The notes: generated from the sequence alone by a model not told the origin. A DNA stretch of 35,956 nucleotides from Bradyrhizobium diazoefficiens (GCF_018129965.1 NZ_JAFCKW010000042.1:1-35956), one strand, 5' to 3'. Positions 23,611 through 34,513 are shown, counted from the first letter of the stretch. Numbers and translations: made by a program.

Positions 23611-25716
23611 GTGACCCAGACCAAGACATCGTCCCAGCCCCCCGTCGCCCCCCGCCGGCCGCATTCCTTCACGCGGCACGGGATCACCGTGACCGACGAC
23701 TATGCCTGGCTCAAGGACGACAAATGGCAGGAGGTGCTGCGCGACCCCAAAGTGCTCGATCCCGACATTCGCAAATATCTCGATGACGAGAACGTCTACA
23801 CCGAGAGCCTGCTCGGCCATACCGGGGCCCTGCAGAAGACGCTGGTGGGGGAGATGCGCGGGCGGATCAAGGAGGACGATTCCAGCGTGCCCTCGCCGGA
23901 CGGAACGTTCGCCTATTTCCGCAGGTTCCGGGAAGGCGGACAGCACGAATTGTTCGGCCGGATGCCGCGCGACGGCGGCGAGGGTCATATCGTTCTCGAC
24001 GGCGACGCGCTGGCCAAGGACCACAAATATTTCAGGTTCGGCGGCAGCCGCCATTCGAACGATCACAAGCTGCAGGCCTGGAGCGCGGACACCAAGGGTT
24101 CCGAATATTTTTCGATCCGCGTGCGTGACTGGGCCACGGGCCGGGATCTCGACGACGTCGTCGAGGAGACCGATGGCGGCGTGGTCTGGGCCGCGGACGC
24201 CAAGTCCTTCTTCTATGTGAAGCTCGATGACAATCACCGTCCGATGCAGGTGTGGCGGCACCGGCTCGGCACCAGGCAGGCCGACGACACGCTGGTCTAT
24301 GAAGAGCAGGATTCCGGCTGGTTCACCCATCTGCACGAGAGCACCAGCGGCCGCTTCTGCGTGATCGCCGGCGGCGACCACGAGACGTCGGAGCAGCGCC
24401 TGATCGATCTTGCGAATCCGGATGCGCCGCCGCGGCTGGTCGCGGCGCGCGAGGAGGGCGTGCAATATTCGCTCGCCGACCGCGGCGACGAGCTCTTCAT
24501 CCTCACCAATGCCGATGACGCCATCGACTTCAAGATCGTCACCGCGCCGCTGAGCCAGCCGGAGCGCAAGAACTGGCGCGACCTGATCCCGTATCGCCCG
24601 GGCATCTACATCATCGATCTCGACCTCTATGCCGGTCATCTGGTGCGGCTGGAGCGCGCCAACGCGCTGCCGTCGATCGTGATCCGCGATCTCAAGACGA
24701 AAGACGAGCACGCGATCGCCTTCGACGAAGCCGCCTATTCGCTCGATACGATGGGCTCCTACGAGTTCGAGACGACGAATTTGCGCTTTGCCTATTCGTC
24801 GATGACGACGCCGTCGGAAGTCTACGACTACGACATGGCCACGCGGACGCGCACCATGCGCAAGCGACAGGAGATCCCGTCGGGCCACAATGCGTCCGAC
24901 TACGTCACCACGCGCATCATGGCCAAGGCGCAGGACGGCGCCGAGGTGCCGGTCTCGATCCTGTATCGCCGCGGCCTGAAGCTCGACGGCTCGGCGCCGC
25001 TGTTGCTGTACGGCTACGGGTCCTACGGCATGGCGATGCCGGCCTCCTTCAATGCCAACCGCCTGTCGCTGGTCGACCGCGGTTTCGTCTACGCCATCGC
25101 CCATATCCGCGGCGGCGCCGACAAGGGCTGGGGCTGGTATCTGGACGGCAAGCGCGAGAAGAAGACCAACAGCTTCGACGATCTTGCGGCCAGCGCCCGC
25201 GCGCTGATCGATGCGAAATACACCAGCGCCAAGCGCATCGTCGGCCATGGCGGCTCGGCCGGCGGCATGCTGATGGGCGCGGTGGCTAACCGCGCCGGCG
25301 AATTATTCGCCGGCATCGTCGCCGAGGTGCCGTTCGTCGACGTGCTCAACACCATGCTCGACGACACGCTGCCGCTGACGCCGCCGGAATGGCCGGAATG
25401 GGGCAACCCGAACGAGAGCGAGACGGATTTTCGCACCATCCTGTCCTACTCGCCCTACGACAACGTCGCCGCGAAGGACTATCCCGCGATCCTGGCGATG
25501 GGCGGGCTGACCGATCCGCGCGTTACCTATTGGGAGCCCGCCAAATGGATCGCGCGCCTGCGCGCCACCATGAGCGGCGGCGGCCCGGTGCTGTTGCGCA
25601 CCAACATGGGCGCCGGCCACGGCGGCGCGTCGGGTCGCTTCGACCGTCTCGATGAGGTCGCGATCGTCTATGCGTTCGCGCTGTGGGCGGCGGGGATGGC
25701 GGAGGCCGGGGTGTAA
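23611..25716 (+). CDS. S9A prolyl oligopeptidase family, oligopeptidase B-like
   Basis: This protein is about 701 aa from GTG 23611. An N-terminal beta-propeller (about 70-420) caps a C-terminal alpha/beta-hydrolase. The triad is visible: Ser549 in GHGGSAGGML, Asp635 in GGLTDPRV and His670 in GAGHGGASG. The block PLLLYGYGSYG and the Arg-Gly-Gly segment IAHIRGGADKGWGW are typical of oligopeptidase B, which cuts small peptides after Lys or Arg. It is inferred to be cytoplasmic. GAGGA lies five bases before the GTG. Upstream ATGs at 23551 and 23572 start inside the palindromic repeat, which argues against them. Length is close to E. coli PtrB (686 aa). Confidence 0.93.
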   Translation: MTQTKTSSQPPVAPRRPHSFTRHGITVTDDYAWLKDDKWQEVLRDPKVLDPDIRKYLDDENVYTESLLGHTGALQKTLVGEMRGRIKEDDSSVPSPDGTFAYFRRFREGGQHELFGRMPRDGGEGHIVLDGDALAKDHKYFRFGGSRHSNDHKLQAWSADTKGSEYFSIRVRDWATGRDLDDVVEETDGGVVWAADAKSFFYVKLDDNHRPMQVWRHRLGTRQADDTLVYEEQDSGWFTHLHESTSGRFCVIAGGDHETSEQRLIDLANPDAPPRLVAAREEGVQYSLADRGDELFILTNADDAIDFKIVTAPLSQPERKNWRDLIPYRPGIYIIDLDLYAGHLVRLERANALPSIVIRDLKTKDEHAIAFDEAAYSLDTMGSYEFETTNLRFAYSSMTTPSEVYDYDMATRTRTMRKRQEIPSGHNASDYVTTRIMAKAQDGAEVPVSILYRRGLKLDGSAPLLLYGYGSYGMAMPASFNANRLSLVDRGFVYAIAHIRGGADKGWGWYLDGKREKKTNSFDDLAASARALIDAKYTSAKRIVGHGGSAGGMLMGAVANRAGELFAGIVAEVPFVDVLNTMLDDTLPLTPPEWPEWGNPNESETDFRTILSYSPYDNVAAKDYPAILAMGGLTDPRVTYWEPAKWIARLRATMSGGGPVLLRTNMGAGHGGASGRFDRLDEVAIVYAFALWAAGMAEAGV

Positions 25717-25720
25717 GAGC

Positions 25721-25808
25721 CGTAGGCCGGATGGAGCGCAGCGAAATCCGGGATTCGTGCCGGCAGCAAGAGCGTTCCCGGATTGCGCGCTGCTCCATCC
25801 GGGCTACG
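25721..25808. repeat. REP-like palindrome with GTAGGCCGGATGGAGC arms
   Basis: CGTAGGCCGGATGGAGC (25721-25737) and GCTCCATCCGGGCTACG (25792-25808) pair with one mismatch, and AAATCCGGGA/TCCCGGATT pair inside. It fills the gap between the convergent peptidase and RraA-like genes and probably marks both 3' ends. Confidence 0.82.
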
Positions 25809-25821
25809 GGAGGGCGCAGCG

Positions 25822-26541
25822 CTACCTTCCGTTCTTCTTCCGCCACTCCGCGAAATCGATCAGCGTCTGCGGATCGGTGGCCGGATAGAGGCCGAAGATG
25901 CCGCGACCCTTGCCGACTTCCTCGGTAACGAAATCCTCGAACGCGGTCATCTCGAAAGCTTCGTTGGCGATCTCGTCGGCGAGATGCGCGGGGATCACGA
26001 TGACGCCGTCGGCATCGCCGAGGATGACGTCGCCGGGAAACACCGGTGCATCGCCGCAGCCGATCGGCACGTTGATCTCGATCGCCTGATGCAGCGTCAG
26101 GTTGGTCGGCGCCGAGGGACGATGGTGGTAGGCGGGAATGCCGAGCTTTGCGATCTCGGCGGAATCGCGAAAGCCGCCGTCCGTGACGACACCGGCAACG
26201 CCGCGTTTCATCAACCGTGTCACCAGGATCGCGCCGGCGGACGCCGCGCGCGCGTCCTTGCGGCTGTCCATCACCAGCACGGCACCCGGCGGGCAGTCCT
26301 CGACCGCCTTGCGCTGCGGATGCGAGCGGTCCTTGAAAACGTCAATCGTATTCAGATCCTCGCGCGCCGGCATGTAGCGCAGCGTGAAGGCTTCCCCGAC
26401 CATGGTCGGCTGGTCCGCGCCGAGCGGGTGCACATCGTGAATCATCTGGATGCGCAGGCCGCGCTTGAACAGAGCGGTGGCGACGGTGGCGGTGGAGACG
26501 GATTTGAGCTTGGTGCGGGTGGCTTCGCTGAGTTTTGACAT
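25822..26541 (-). CDS. RraA-like / 4-hydroxy-4-methyl-2-oxoglutarate aldolase-fold protein
   Basis: This 239-aa cytoplasmic protein has the RraA/HMG-aldolase fold: STATVATALFKRGL at the N-terminus, the VVTDGGFRD block with Arg125 and Asp126 (substrate and metal ligands in the aldolases), and DVILGDADGVIVIP. Annotation pipelines often call this family a ribonuclease activity regulator. Beside an IlvD/Edd dehydratase, an aldolase or decarboxylase acting on a sugar-acid product is more likely. Length exceeds E. coli RraA (161 aa) and fits the longer catabolic members. The ATG at 26541 opens the conserved sequence (MSKLSEATR); an upstream in-frame ATG at 26637 lies in a repeat and was rejected. 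It lies downstream of the dehydratase gene on the same strand, with a repeat between them. Confidence 0.88.
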   Translation of the reverse strand: MSKLSEATRTKLKSVSTATVATALFKRGLRIQMIHDVHPLGADQPTMVGEAFTLRYMPAREDLNTIDVFKDRSHPQRKAVEDCPPGAVLVMDSRKDARAASAGAILVTRLMKRGVAGVVTDGGFRDSAEIAKLGIPAYHHRPSAPTNLTLHQAIEINVPIGCGDAPVFPGDVILGDADGVIVIPAHLADEIANEAFEMTAFEDFVTEEVGKGRGIFGLYPATDPQTLIDFAEWRKKNGR

Positions 26542-26555
26542 GGTGCTCTCTCGTT

Positions 26556-26659
26556 CGTCATTCCGAGGCGATGCGAAGCATCGAGCCCGGAATCCATCAG
26601 GCGACATGGACTGCGGCACAATGGATTCCGGGCTCATCGCTTCGCGATGCCCCGGAATG
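26556..26659. repeat. Palindromic repeat, CGTCATTCC family
   Basis: Perfect 12-bp inner arms CCCGGAATCCAT (26586-26597) and ATGGATTCCGGG (26621-26632) lie between an outer CGTCATTCC and CCCCGGAATGG. Same family as 7492-7619. It separates the dehydratase gene from the RraA-like gene. Confidence 0.8.
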
Positions 26660-26667
26660 GCAGGTTG

Positions 26668-28404
<1,737 letters not shown>

Positions 28405-28518
28405 TGGCTGCTTTCCGTTTCGGACACCGATCCCGCCGGTGATACCTGACTGCCGGATTTCGGCAAGACGGGCTGTGGACGTCGTTTCGCGGCGCAACTC
28501 CTGCGCTCGCAGCGCAAA

Positions 28519-28767
28519 TCACGCCAGTCGACTGGCATGTCCGTATTGCGCCACAACGTCCTTACAGCGTCCATGGCAGACCGGTCCAGCGGCGCCGCCC
28601 GGGAAAAGGGCGTGGAAGTACTTGCAGACCGAAGGGAATTCGGGCGAGACTTGATTGGCCCAGATGTAGCACTGCGGTCGATGCCAGCATGCCCGGACCT
28701 TGACGAAGGGCTCCTTGCAACACCGTGAGCAAAGCGGCCTCGCCAGCTGCGACGCACAACGAAGCGG
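28519..28767 (-). pseudogene. Cys-rich reading frame without a usable start, possible gene remnant
   Basis: One minus-strand frame ending at TGA 28519-28521 reads like a real Cys-rich small protein, with nine Cys in about 80 codons. Examples are SRCCKEPFVKVRACW, RPQCYIWANQVSPEFPSVCK and GPVCHGRCKDVV. No in-frame ATG, GTG or TTG exists before the frame enters the opposite-strand kinase gene at 28771. Only an ATG at 28905, inside the kinase, could open it. It may be the 3' remnant of a secreted Cys-rich protein gene whose start was lost. Chance composition is the alternative. Nothing else is visible in the 366-bp gap 28405-28770, which must hold both divergent promoters. Confidence 0.3.
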
Positions 28768-28770
28768 ATC

Positions 28771-31700
28771 ATGAGTCTCACGACCCGGCTTGCCATCACA
28801 ATGATCCTGCTGGTCGCAGCGGCGGTCACCGCAGTCGGATGGCTGGGCTCCTACAATCTGCAGCAGGCCCTGCTGCCGCGCGCGCTTGATCGCATCGAAG
28901 GCCACTCACGGCAGCTCGCGACCGAGCTTGAGACCTTCGCCAACGGCGCGCGCGCGAATATCGCGACATTCCGCTCCCTCGTCTCGACTCGCAGCATGGT
29001 CGCGGCCCATTTCAACGGCGGAATTGATCCGGTCGACAATATCGCCGAAATGTCGTGGCGCGAACGCCTGCTGACGCGTCTCGCGGCCGATATCGCGGCC
29101 AGACAGGCCTGCACGAGCTTTCGCCTCCTCGGCGTTGACGGGACCGAGTATCTGCGGATCGACCGCTCCAGCCTCGACGGGGCGGTGCACATCGTCCCCG
29201 ACGATTCCTTGCGAACCACCGATGTACGCCCGTCCTTTCAGGACGCATTCAAGCTTGTCGAAGACCAGATCTACGTGTCCGAGGTCAAGCTGAACGCCGA
29301 GGGCGGCGTCATCCAGACTCCCCATGTTCCGATCATGCACGTCGCAGGAGCAGTCTTCAGCTCCGATCACCGGCTGTTCGGCATCGTCGTCATCGATGTC
29401 GACATGCGCAGGGCGTTCGACCGTTTGCGGGAAGCGGTCCGCCCCGGCGAAGAGGTCTATGTCGTGGGGCGCAATGGCGACTATCTGCTGCACCCGGAAC
29501 GTTCCCGAGAATTCGGCTCGCAATTGGGCCGGCCGGGGCGGTGGCAGGACGATTTTCCCTATTTCGCCGCGCTGACCGGCTCCACCACCAGGGCAGCGGA
29601 GGTCGTGGACGGACACGACGGCAGGCCTGGAGGCGCCGCGATCTCGCCCGCGATCCTGGCCGAGGAGCAATGGGTCGGCGTCATACGCGTCGCGCCCCAT
29701 TCCGCCTTCGCGTCTCCCACCTCGGTGATCCAGCGCAGCAGCGTCACGATTGGACTCGTCGCGGTCCTCGTCGCGGCCGTGTTGGCCGTGCTGCTGGCAC
29801 GCACACTCACCCGGCCGATCACGGCATTGACCGCGGCCGTCGAGTCTGCGGCGCAGGACGATACCGTTGCGATTCCCACCGACGCGCCGGGCGAGACCGG
29901 CGTGCTGGCCAGGGCCTTCGCGCGCATGATCCATGAAACCAGGACCAAGACGGCAGCCCTCGAACGCGAGGTCCAGGAACGTCGCCGGACCGAGGCCGCG
30001 CGCGACCATCACGCCTCGCGCGAGCGCTTGTTCAGCGCGGCGGTCGAATCCTCCGACGATTGCATCATCATGCATGCGCTCGACGGCACCATCATGGGCT
30101 GGAATCCCGCGGCCGAACGGCTGTTCGGCTATTCCGCCGAGGAAGCTGTCGGCCAATCCATGTCGATCATACGCCCCCCCGATCGCGAGGAAGAAGCCAG
30201 GGACTATCTGCAGCGGATCGGACGTGGCGAGTTTGTCGAGAATTTCGAGACCGTACGCCTGCGCAAGGATGGCAGCCCGGTCGAACTCTCCGTGAGCCTC
30301 TCGCCGATCAGAGGCCCCTCGGGCGAGATAATCGGCGCGTCCGGCTCGGCACGCAGCCTGACCGAGGCTCGCAGGACCGAACGTGCGCTGCGACAGCAGC
30401 TCGAAGAGCGGCGGCAGATATTCGAAACATCTCAAGACCTCATCATGGTCATGAATTCGCACGGCCATATCGTGCAGATCAGCCCGAGCAGCGAAGCCAT
30501 TCTCGGTTACAGGCCGGAGGAGATGACCGGCCGCAGCGGCGAGGATTTCATTCATCCCGACCATCTCGAACAGTCCCGCATCGAGATGCGCGCGCTCCGG
30601 CGCGGTGAGGGGACGAGGATTGCGGACACGCGCTGCTTCCACAAGGACGGACACGCGGTCTGGCTGTCCTGGCTCGGCAGCTGGTCGGATCAGGCCAAGC
30701 GGTTCTTCTTCGTCGGCCGCGACATGACCGAGGCGCGGCTGGCGGAAGAGTCCTTGCGCGAAAGCGAACTGCTCGCGCGCAACATCGTCGAGACCGCGCT
30801 CGACGCCTTCGTCCAGACCGACGACCGCGGCGTCATCCTGAACTGGAGCTCACGAGCCGAAGAACTGTTCGGCTGGCGGCGCGACGAGGCGCTGGGCAGG
30901 AATTCGATCGACCTGATAGTCGCCGAGGGCGAGCGCGAAAGGGTCAGGATCGGCCTGGAGCGGTTCCTCGAATCGGAGGAGGAAGAGACACTCAATCGCC
31001 GGCGCGAGCTCGTATGCCGCCGCCGCGACGGTGGGGACTTCAAGGCCGAGCTCAGCCTCACCGCGCTGCGGCGACGCGAGGGCGTGCTGTTCAACGTGTT
31101 CTACCGCGACCTCACCGACAAGATCGCAGCCGAGGAACGCATCCGCCACGCCGAGAAGATGGAGGCGGTCGGCCAGCTCACCGGCGGCGTGGCGCACGAC
31201 TTCAACAACATCCTCACGGTCATCACCGGGACGATCGAGATTCTAGCCGATGCCGTCGCGAAGCAGCCGGAGCTCGCGGCCATCACGAAGATGATCGACG
31301 AGGCTGCGGGACGCGGTGCGGAGCTGACCCAGCACCTGCTCGCCTTCGCGCGCAAGCAGCCGCTTCAGCCGCGCGAGATCGACATCAATTCGCTGATCAT
31401 CGACACCGGGAAGCTGCTGCGGCCGACGCTGGGCGAGCAGATCCACATCGAATTGGTCTTCGAGGACGAAAGCTGCGTCGCGATCGTCGACCCCACCCAG
31501 CTCACCACCGCGCTCCTCAACCTCGCACTCAATGCACGCGACGCCATGTCCGGAGGCGGCAAGCTGATCGTGGAGACGGGCGCCGCCTATCTTGACGAGG
31601 TCTATGCCAGTGTCAACGATGTCCTGCCGGGCCATTATGTGCTGATAGCCGTGAGCGACACCGGCACCGGCATTCCCGCCAACATGCTGGCCAGGGTGTT

Positions 31701-32271
31701 CGATCCCTTCTTCACCTCGAAGGGACCCGGCAAGGGGACCGGGCTCGGGCTCTCGATGGTCTACGGCTTCATCAAGCAGTCCGCGGGCCACATCAAGATC
31801 TACAGCGAGGAAGGCCACGGCACCACGATCAAGATGTACCTGCCGCCGGGCAAGACGCCCACGAAGATCGGCGATGGCGTGACGCCGGCGACGGGAGAGG
31901 GCGGACACGAGACGATCCTCGTCGTCGAGGACGACCGATTGGTGCGCGAGTACGTGCTGGCGCAGCTGGATTCGCTCGGCTACGTCACCTTGCAGGCCGC
32001 GAATGCTGAGGAAGCGCTCGCGATCGTGGCCACGGGACAGCCGTTCGACCTGCTGTTCACCGACGTCATCATGCCCGGCAAGATGAACGGACGCCAGCTC
32101 GCAGACGAGCTCTTGAAGACGCGTCCCGACCTCAGCGTGGTCTACACCTCTGGCTATACCGAGAACGCGATCATCCATCACGGCCGGCTGGATTCGGGCG
32201 TTCTGCTGCTGGCGAAGCCGTATCGCAAGTCGGATCTGGCACGGATCATCCGCAAGGCGCTGAACGGCTAG
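28771..32271 (+). CDS. Hybrid sensor histidine kinase with Cache-like, HAMP, three PAS and receiver domains
   Basis: This 1166-aa membrane kinase has TM1 (about 9-28), a periplasmic Cache-like sensor (about 35-320), TM2 (about 326-346) and HAMP (about 345-400). PAS1 (about 413-535), PAS2 (about 545-660) and PAS3 (about 665-790) follow. HisKA carries the phosphorylated His809 in GGVAHDFNNIL, and the HATPase has its N box NLALNARDAM and G boxes DTGTGIP and GKGTGLGLSM. A C-terminal receiver has phospho-acceptor Asp1098 (LLFTDVIMPG). It probably senses a periplasmic ligand and internal signals, then phosphorylates its own receiver. Its output regulator may be the convergent FixJ-type gene downstream or the receiver-only protein beyond it. 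The start precedes TM1 directly. All catalytic boxes are intact. Confidence 0.94.
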   Translation: MSLTTRLAITMILLVAAAVTAVGWLGSYNLQQALLPRALDRIEGHSRQLATELETFANGARANIATFRSLVSTRSMVAAHFNGGIDPVDNIAEMSWRERLLTRLAADIAARQACTSFRLLGVDGTEYLRIDRSSLDGAVHIVPDDSLRTTDVRPSFQDAFKLVEDQIYVSEVKLNAEGGVIQTPHVPIMHVAGAVFSSDHRLFGIVVIDVDMRRAFDRLREAVRPGEEVYVVGRNGDYLLHPERSREFGSQLGRPGRWQDDFPYFAALTGSTTRAAEVVDGHDGRPGGAAISPAILAEEQWVGVIRVAPHSAFASPTSVIQRSSVTIGLVAVLVAAVLAVLLARTLTRPITALTAAVESAAQDDTVAIPTDAPGETGVLARAFARMIHETRTKTAALEREVQERRRTEAARDHHASRERLFSAAVESSDDCIIMHALDGTIMGWNPAAERLFGYSAEEAVGQSMSIIRPPDREEEARDYLQRIGRGEFVENFETVRLRKDGSPVELSVSLSPIRGPSGEIIGASGSARSLTEARRTERALRQQLEERRQIFETSQDLIMVMNSHGHIVQISPSSEAILGYRPEEMTGRSGEDFIHPDHLEQSRIEMRALRRGEGTRIADTRCFHKDGHAVWLSWLGSWSDQAKRFFFVGRDMTEARLAEESLRESELLARNIVETALDAFVQTDDRGVILNWSSRAEELFGWRRDEALGRNSIDLIVAEGERERVRIGLERFLESEEEETLNRRRELVCRRRDGGDFKAELSLTALRRREGVLFNVFYRDLTDKIAAEERIRHAEKMEAVGQLTGGVAHDFNNILTVITGTIEILADAVAKQPELAAITKMIDEAAGRGAELTQHLLAFARKQPLQPREIDINSLIIDTGKLLRPTLGEQIHIELVFEDESCVAIVDPTQLTTALLNLALNARDAMSGGGKLIVETGAAYLDEVYASVNDVLPGHYVLIAVSDTGTGIPANMLARVFDPFFTSKGPGKGTGLGLSMVYGFIKQSAGHIKIYSEEGHGTTIKMYLPPGKTPTKIGDGVTPATGEGGHETILVVEDDRLVREYVLAQLDSLGYVTLQAANAEEALAIVATGQPFDLLFTDVIMPGKMNGRQLADELLKTRPDLSVVYTSGYTENAIIHHGRLDSGVLLLAKPYRKSDLARIIRKALNG

Positions 32272-32285
32272 CGTCTCGCCCTGGT

Positions 32286-32415
32286 GTTTCGGACGCACCG
32301 CAGCGCAAGGCGCTGCGCGGCCGCGCAAGGCCGGGACCCGGAGCTACTCTCCTTGAATTGCAAATGCGGCCGCCCGACTCAGTGCATCCTTGCGTGATGC
32401 GCCGCGTCGGGGGAA
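32286..32415. repeat. Palindromic repeat, CCGGGACCC family
   Basis: Imperfect element between convergent genes. It contains GGCCGGGACCCGGAGC and a right part, GCATCCTTGCGTGATGCGCC (from 32384), shared with 15152-15171 apart from two changes. The outer arms are degenerate (TTTCGGACGC; GCGTCGGGGG). Confidence 0.65.
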
Positions 32416-32435
32416 CGAGAGACGAGCCAGTGCGC

Positions 32436-33071
32436 TCAGGACGCGCGCTGGGCCGCGGTCATCACGATGCGGATCAGATCGGCGGCGTTGCGCGCGCCGA
32501 GCTTCTTCATGATGTTGGCGCGATGATCCTCGATGGTACGCGGGCTGATGCCGAGCGTGCGGCCCGCCTCCTTGTTGGACGCACCGGAAGCGAACTGCTC
32601 GAGCACCTCCCGTTCACGCCGCGTCAAGGGCTCACGTCCGGGGAAATGCAGCGAGCTGAATTTCGGCGATGCGTTCGCTGCCTGCCGGCGTGCATAAGCT
32701 CCGATCGCCTCGTCGAGCCGGCCGACGATCTCGCTGCCGCGGAACGGCTTCTCGATGAAATCGAGCGCGCCGCTCTTGATGGCGCCCACAGCCATCGAGA
32801 TATCGCCTTGCCCCGAGATCATGAAGATCGGCGCCGGATAGTCCTCGCCTTGCAGTTCCTTGAGAATGTCGAGCCCCGACTTTCCGGGGATGTGCACGTC
32901 CAGCAGGATCGCCGCCGGCGTGCGACTTCGCGCAACGGAGAGCAGCGCCGCGCCATCAGCAAAACAGATCACTTCATAGCCCGCCGCCTTCAACACCATC
33001 GACAAGGTGTCGCGAACGGCAGGGTCGTCATCGACCACGAAGATCTCACCACGGGAGCTTTGTTCGGCCAT
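32436..33071 (-). CDS. FixJ/NarL-type response regulator
   Basis: This 211-aa protein has a receiver domain (about 8-125) and a LuxR-type HTH (about 145-207). The acid pocket is D14-D16, the phospho-acceptor is Asp58 (ILLDVHIPG) and the switch Lys is K108 (DFIEKPF). The receiver has the FixJ-like ISGQGDISMAVGAIKSGA stretch. The HTH reads LTRREREVLEQFASG, then NKEAGRTLGISPRTIEDH. It is inferred to bind DNA after phosphorylation, possibly by the convergent hybrid kinase. The 236-aa open frame starts earlier, but MAEQSSRGEIFVVDDD is the natural domain start. Confidence 0.93.
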   Translation of the reverse strand: MAEQSSRGEIFVVDDDPAVRDTLSMVLKAAGYEVICFADGAALLSVARSRTPAAILLDVHIPGKSGLDILKELQGEDYPAPIFMISGQGDISMAVGAIKSGALDFIEKPFRGSEIVGRLDEAIGAYARRQAANASPKFSSLHFPGREPLTRREREVLEQFASGASNKEAGRTLGISPRTIEDHRANIMKKLGARNAADLIRIVMTAAQRAS

Positions 33072-33184
33072 GTGCCATGTCCATTCGACATTAAAGGACT
33101 CGCGTCCGCGCCTTTCGTTATGGCGTTTGGCGAAGATTCGGCCCACCCGTATTTGTACGGGACATGCACTTAACGCACAAGTAG

Positions 33185-33552
33185 CGGCAGGGGGCCCAAC
33201 GGCGGGCTACGGAGAATATCCTTGCTAAATTTCGCCGGCTCACCCCGCTCGTCGCGCCTCCCGCAACCGACAACCTTCGACTGGTTGCAGCAAAGCTGCG
33301 CCAGCTGATCGCACGCATCGATGGCAGCCTGTGTCTGGTCGAGGCGGACATGGAACCGGAAGATGCCGACAGCGTCGGTGTCTTCGTGCACGACGAGACG
33401 ACACCCCGCCATGCGACGGCGAGTGCGACGCTCAACGTCTGCCGGGCGTACCTTGGACACACCCTGCAGCAATTATCGGAATTCAGCAAATCCGGTCGAG
33501 CCGCGATCAGCGCGGCTCCCTGCCGCATCCGATTGCGTGTCAGATCCGCGCG
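33185..33552 (+). pseudogene. Plus-strand protein-like frame without a proper start, possible remnant
   Basis: The 481-bp gap between two minus-strand regulators (33072-33552) contains a plus-strand frame that is open from a TAG at 33182 onwards. It has protein-like content: LRLVAAKLRQLIARIDGS, then CLVEADMEPEDADSVGVFV, then VCRAYLGHTLQQLSEF. The first ATG in frame is 33350, with GAGG six bases before it. No start codon precedes the better upstream part. At its 3' end the frame runs into the antisense of the next gene (stop at 33694). A decayed gene fragment, or a short protein from ATG 33350, would fit; chance is possible. The rest of the gap shows nothing. Confidence 0.27.
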
Positions 33553-34056
33553 TCAGGCCCGGTGGCGGGCCACGATCTCGTCGGTGGCGACACCACCCCA
33601 GGTGTGGATCGCCGGAAGGCCCATTGCCGTCTTGCCGAGATTGGCGAGGCTGATGCGCAGGGCCGCAAGATCCAGCGGCTTCGGAAGGCTCTGAAGCTCG
33701 ATGCCGACCGAGCGGGCGAAGCTGCGGGCGGCGCTGCGTCGCTTGCCGTCCATGCCGCTGATGACGATCACCGCGCCAGCGAACTTCGCCTTCGCCATCT
33801 CGCCCAGCACCTCGATGCCGTCGCCGTCCTCCAGCACGAGATCGAGCGTCACGCAGTCGAAGCGCGAGGCGCGGAGCTTTTCGATCGCCTCCGCGACGGA
33901 TGGCGCCACCGTCACCTCATGGCCCGCCTGCTTGGCGGCGACCGTGATCAGGCTGCGTTGCGTGGCGTCGTCGTCGACGACCAGGAGCTGAAGCGCGCGG
34001 CGCTCGGCGGCGTCGGGCAGATTTGACGGGATGGGAGAGAGGGAGCTTCTGGGCAT
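33553..34056 (-). CDS. Stand-alone response-regulator receiver protein
   Basis: This 167-aa protein consists of a receiver domain (about 22-140) with short extensions. The acidic pocket DDD is at 28-30, the phospho-acceptor at Asp72 (VTLDLVLEDGDG) and the switch Lys at K126 (LPKPLD). It has no output domain. Single-domain receivers pass phosphate in a relay or bind a target protein. It lies between the FixJ-type gene and the chemotaxis group on the same strand, 140 bp beyond the PilZ-like gene. Sequence alone does not show whether it serves the hybrid kinase or chemotaxis. Confidence 0.9.
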   Translation of the reverse strand: MPRSSLSPIPSNLPDAAERRALQLLVVDDDATQRSLITVAAKQAGHEVTVAPSVAEAIEKLRASRFDCVTLDLVLEDGDGIEVLGEMAKAKFAGAVIVISGMDGKRRSAARSFARSVGIELQSLPKPLDLAALRISLANLGKTAMGLPAIHTWGGVATDEIVARHRA

Positions 34057-34196
34057 TGCAGTATCCTGAGGTTGAGACCTGGCATGGATACACGGCTCAT
34101 ACTGAGGCCACGTAAAGCCGGCGGGGCGAATTCACCTGTAACTTTCAGCAAATGTGAACCAAAGTCCCGGAAAACGCGGCGAGAGACAGGTCGAGA

Positions 34197-34511
34197 TCAC
34201 GCCGCTTCGTCACGGCCACCGGCCGCACGCTTCTTACGATTCTTGCCGCGCAGGAACTGGATGTCCATTTCGGCACCGTTGACTCGCACCAGTTCGCAGC
34301 GGCGATAGGCGAGCCCCGTCGACGACAGCAGCAGGAAGAACTCCTTCAGGTTCAATCCCTGGATCGAGCCTTCCACCGTGAGGACGGCGTCGGTATCGGA
34401 GATCGCGTTGAGCGTGCAGTCGCGCCGCCACGTGCCGTCGATCGCCATGATGCAGACATCATAGCCTCGACTGAACGTGACGCGCTCCGCACCCTTGCCA
34501 TCCTCGGCCAT
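34197..34511 (-). CDS. PilZ-like small protein in the chemotaxis operon
   Basis: This 104-aa protein is a compact beta-rich domain with basic ends (RVTFSRGYDVCIMAIDG, later CTLNAISDTDAVLTVEG and CELVRVNGAEMDIQFL, then KNRKKR). The strand order resembles a PilZ domain. The c-di-GMP-binding signatures RxxxR and D/NxSxxG are not clearly present, so it may be a non-binding PilZ variant. Its ATG lies two bases after the cheR stop codon, so the two genes are surely co-transcribed and perhaps translationally coupled. It may tie motility control to chemotaxis signalling, but that is inference. Confidence 0.8.
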   Translation of the reverse strand: MAEDGKGAERVTFSRGYDVCIMAIDGTWRRDCTLNAISDTDAVLTVEGSIQGLNLKEFFLLLSSTGLAYRRCELVRVNGAEMDIQFLRGKNRKKRAAGGRDEAA

Positions 34512-34513
34512 GC

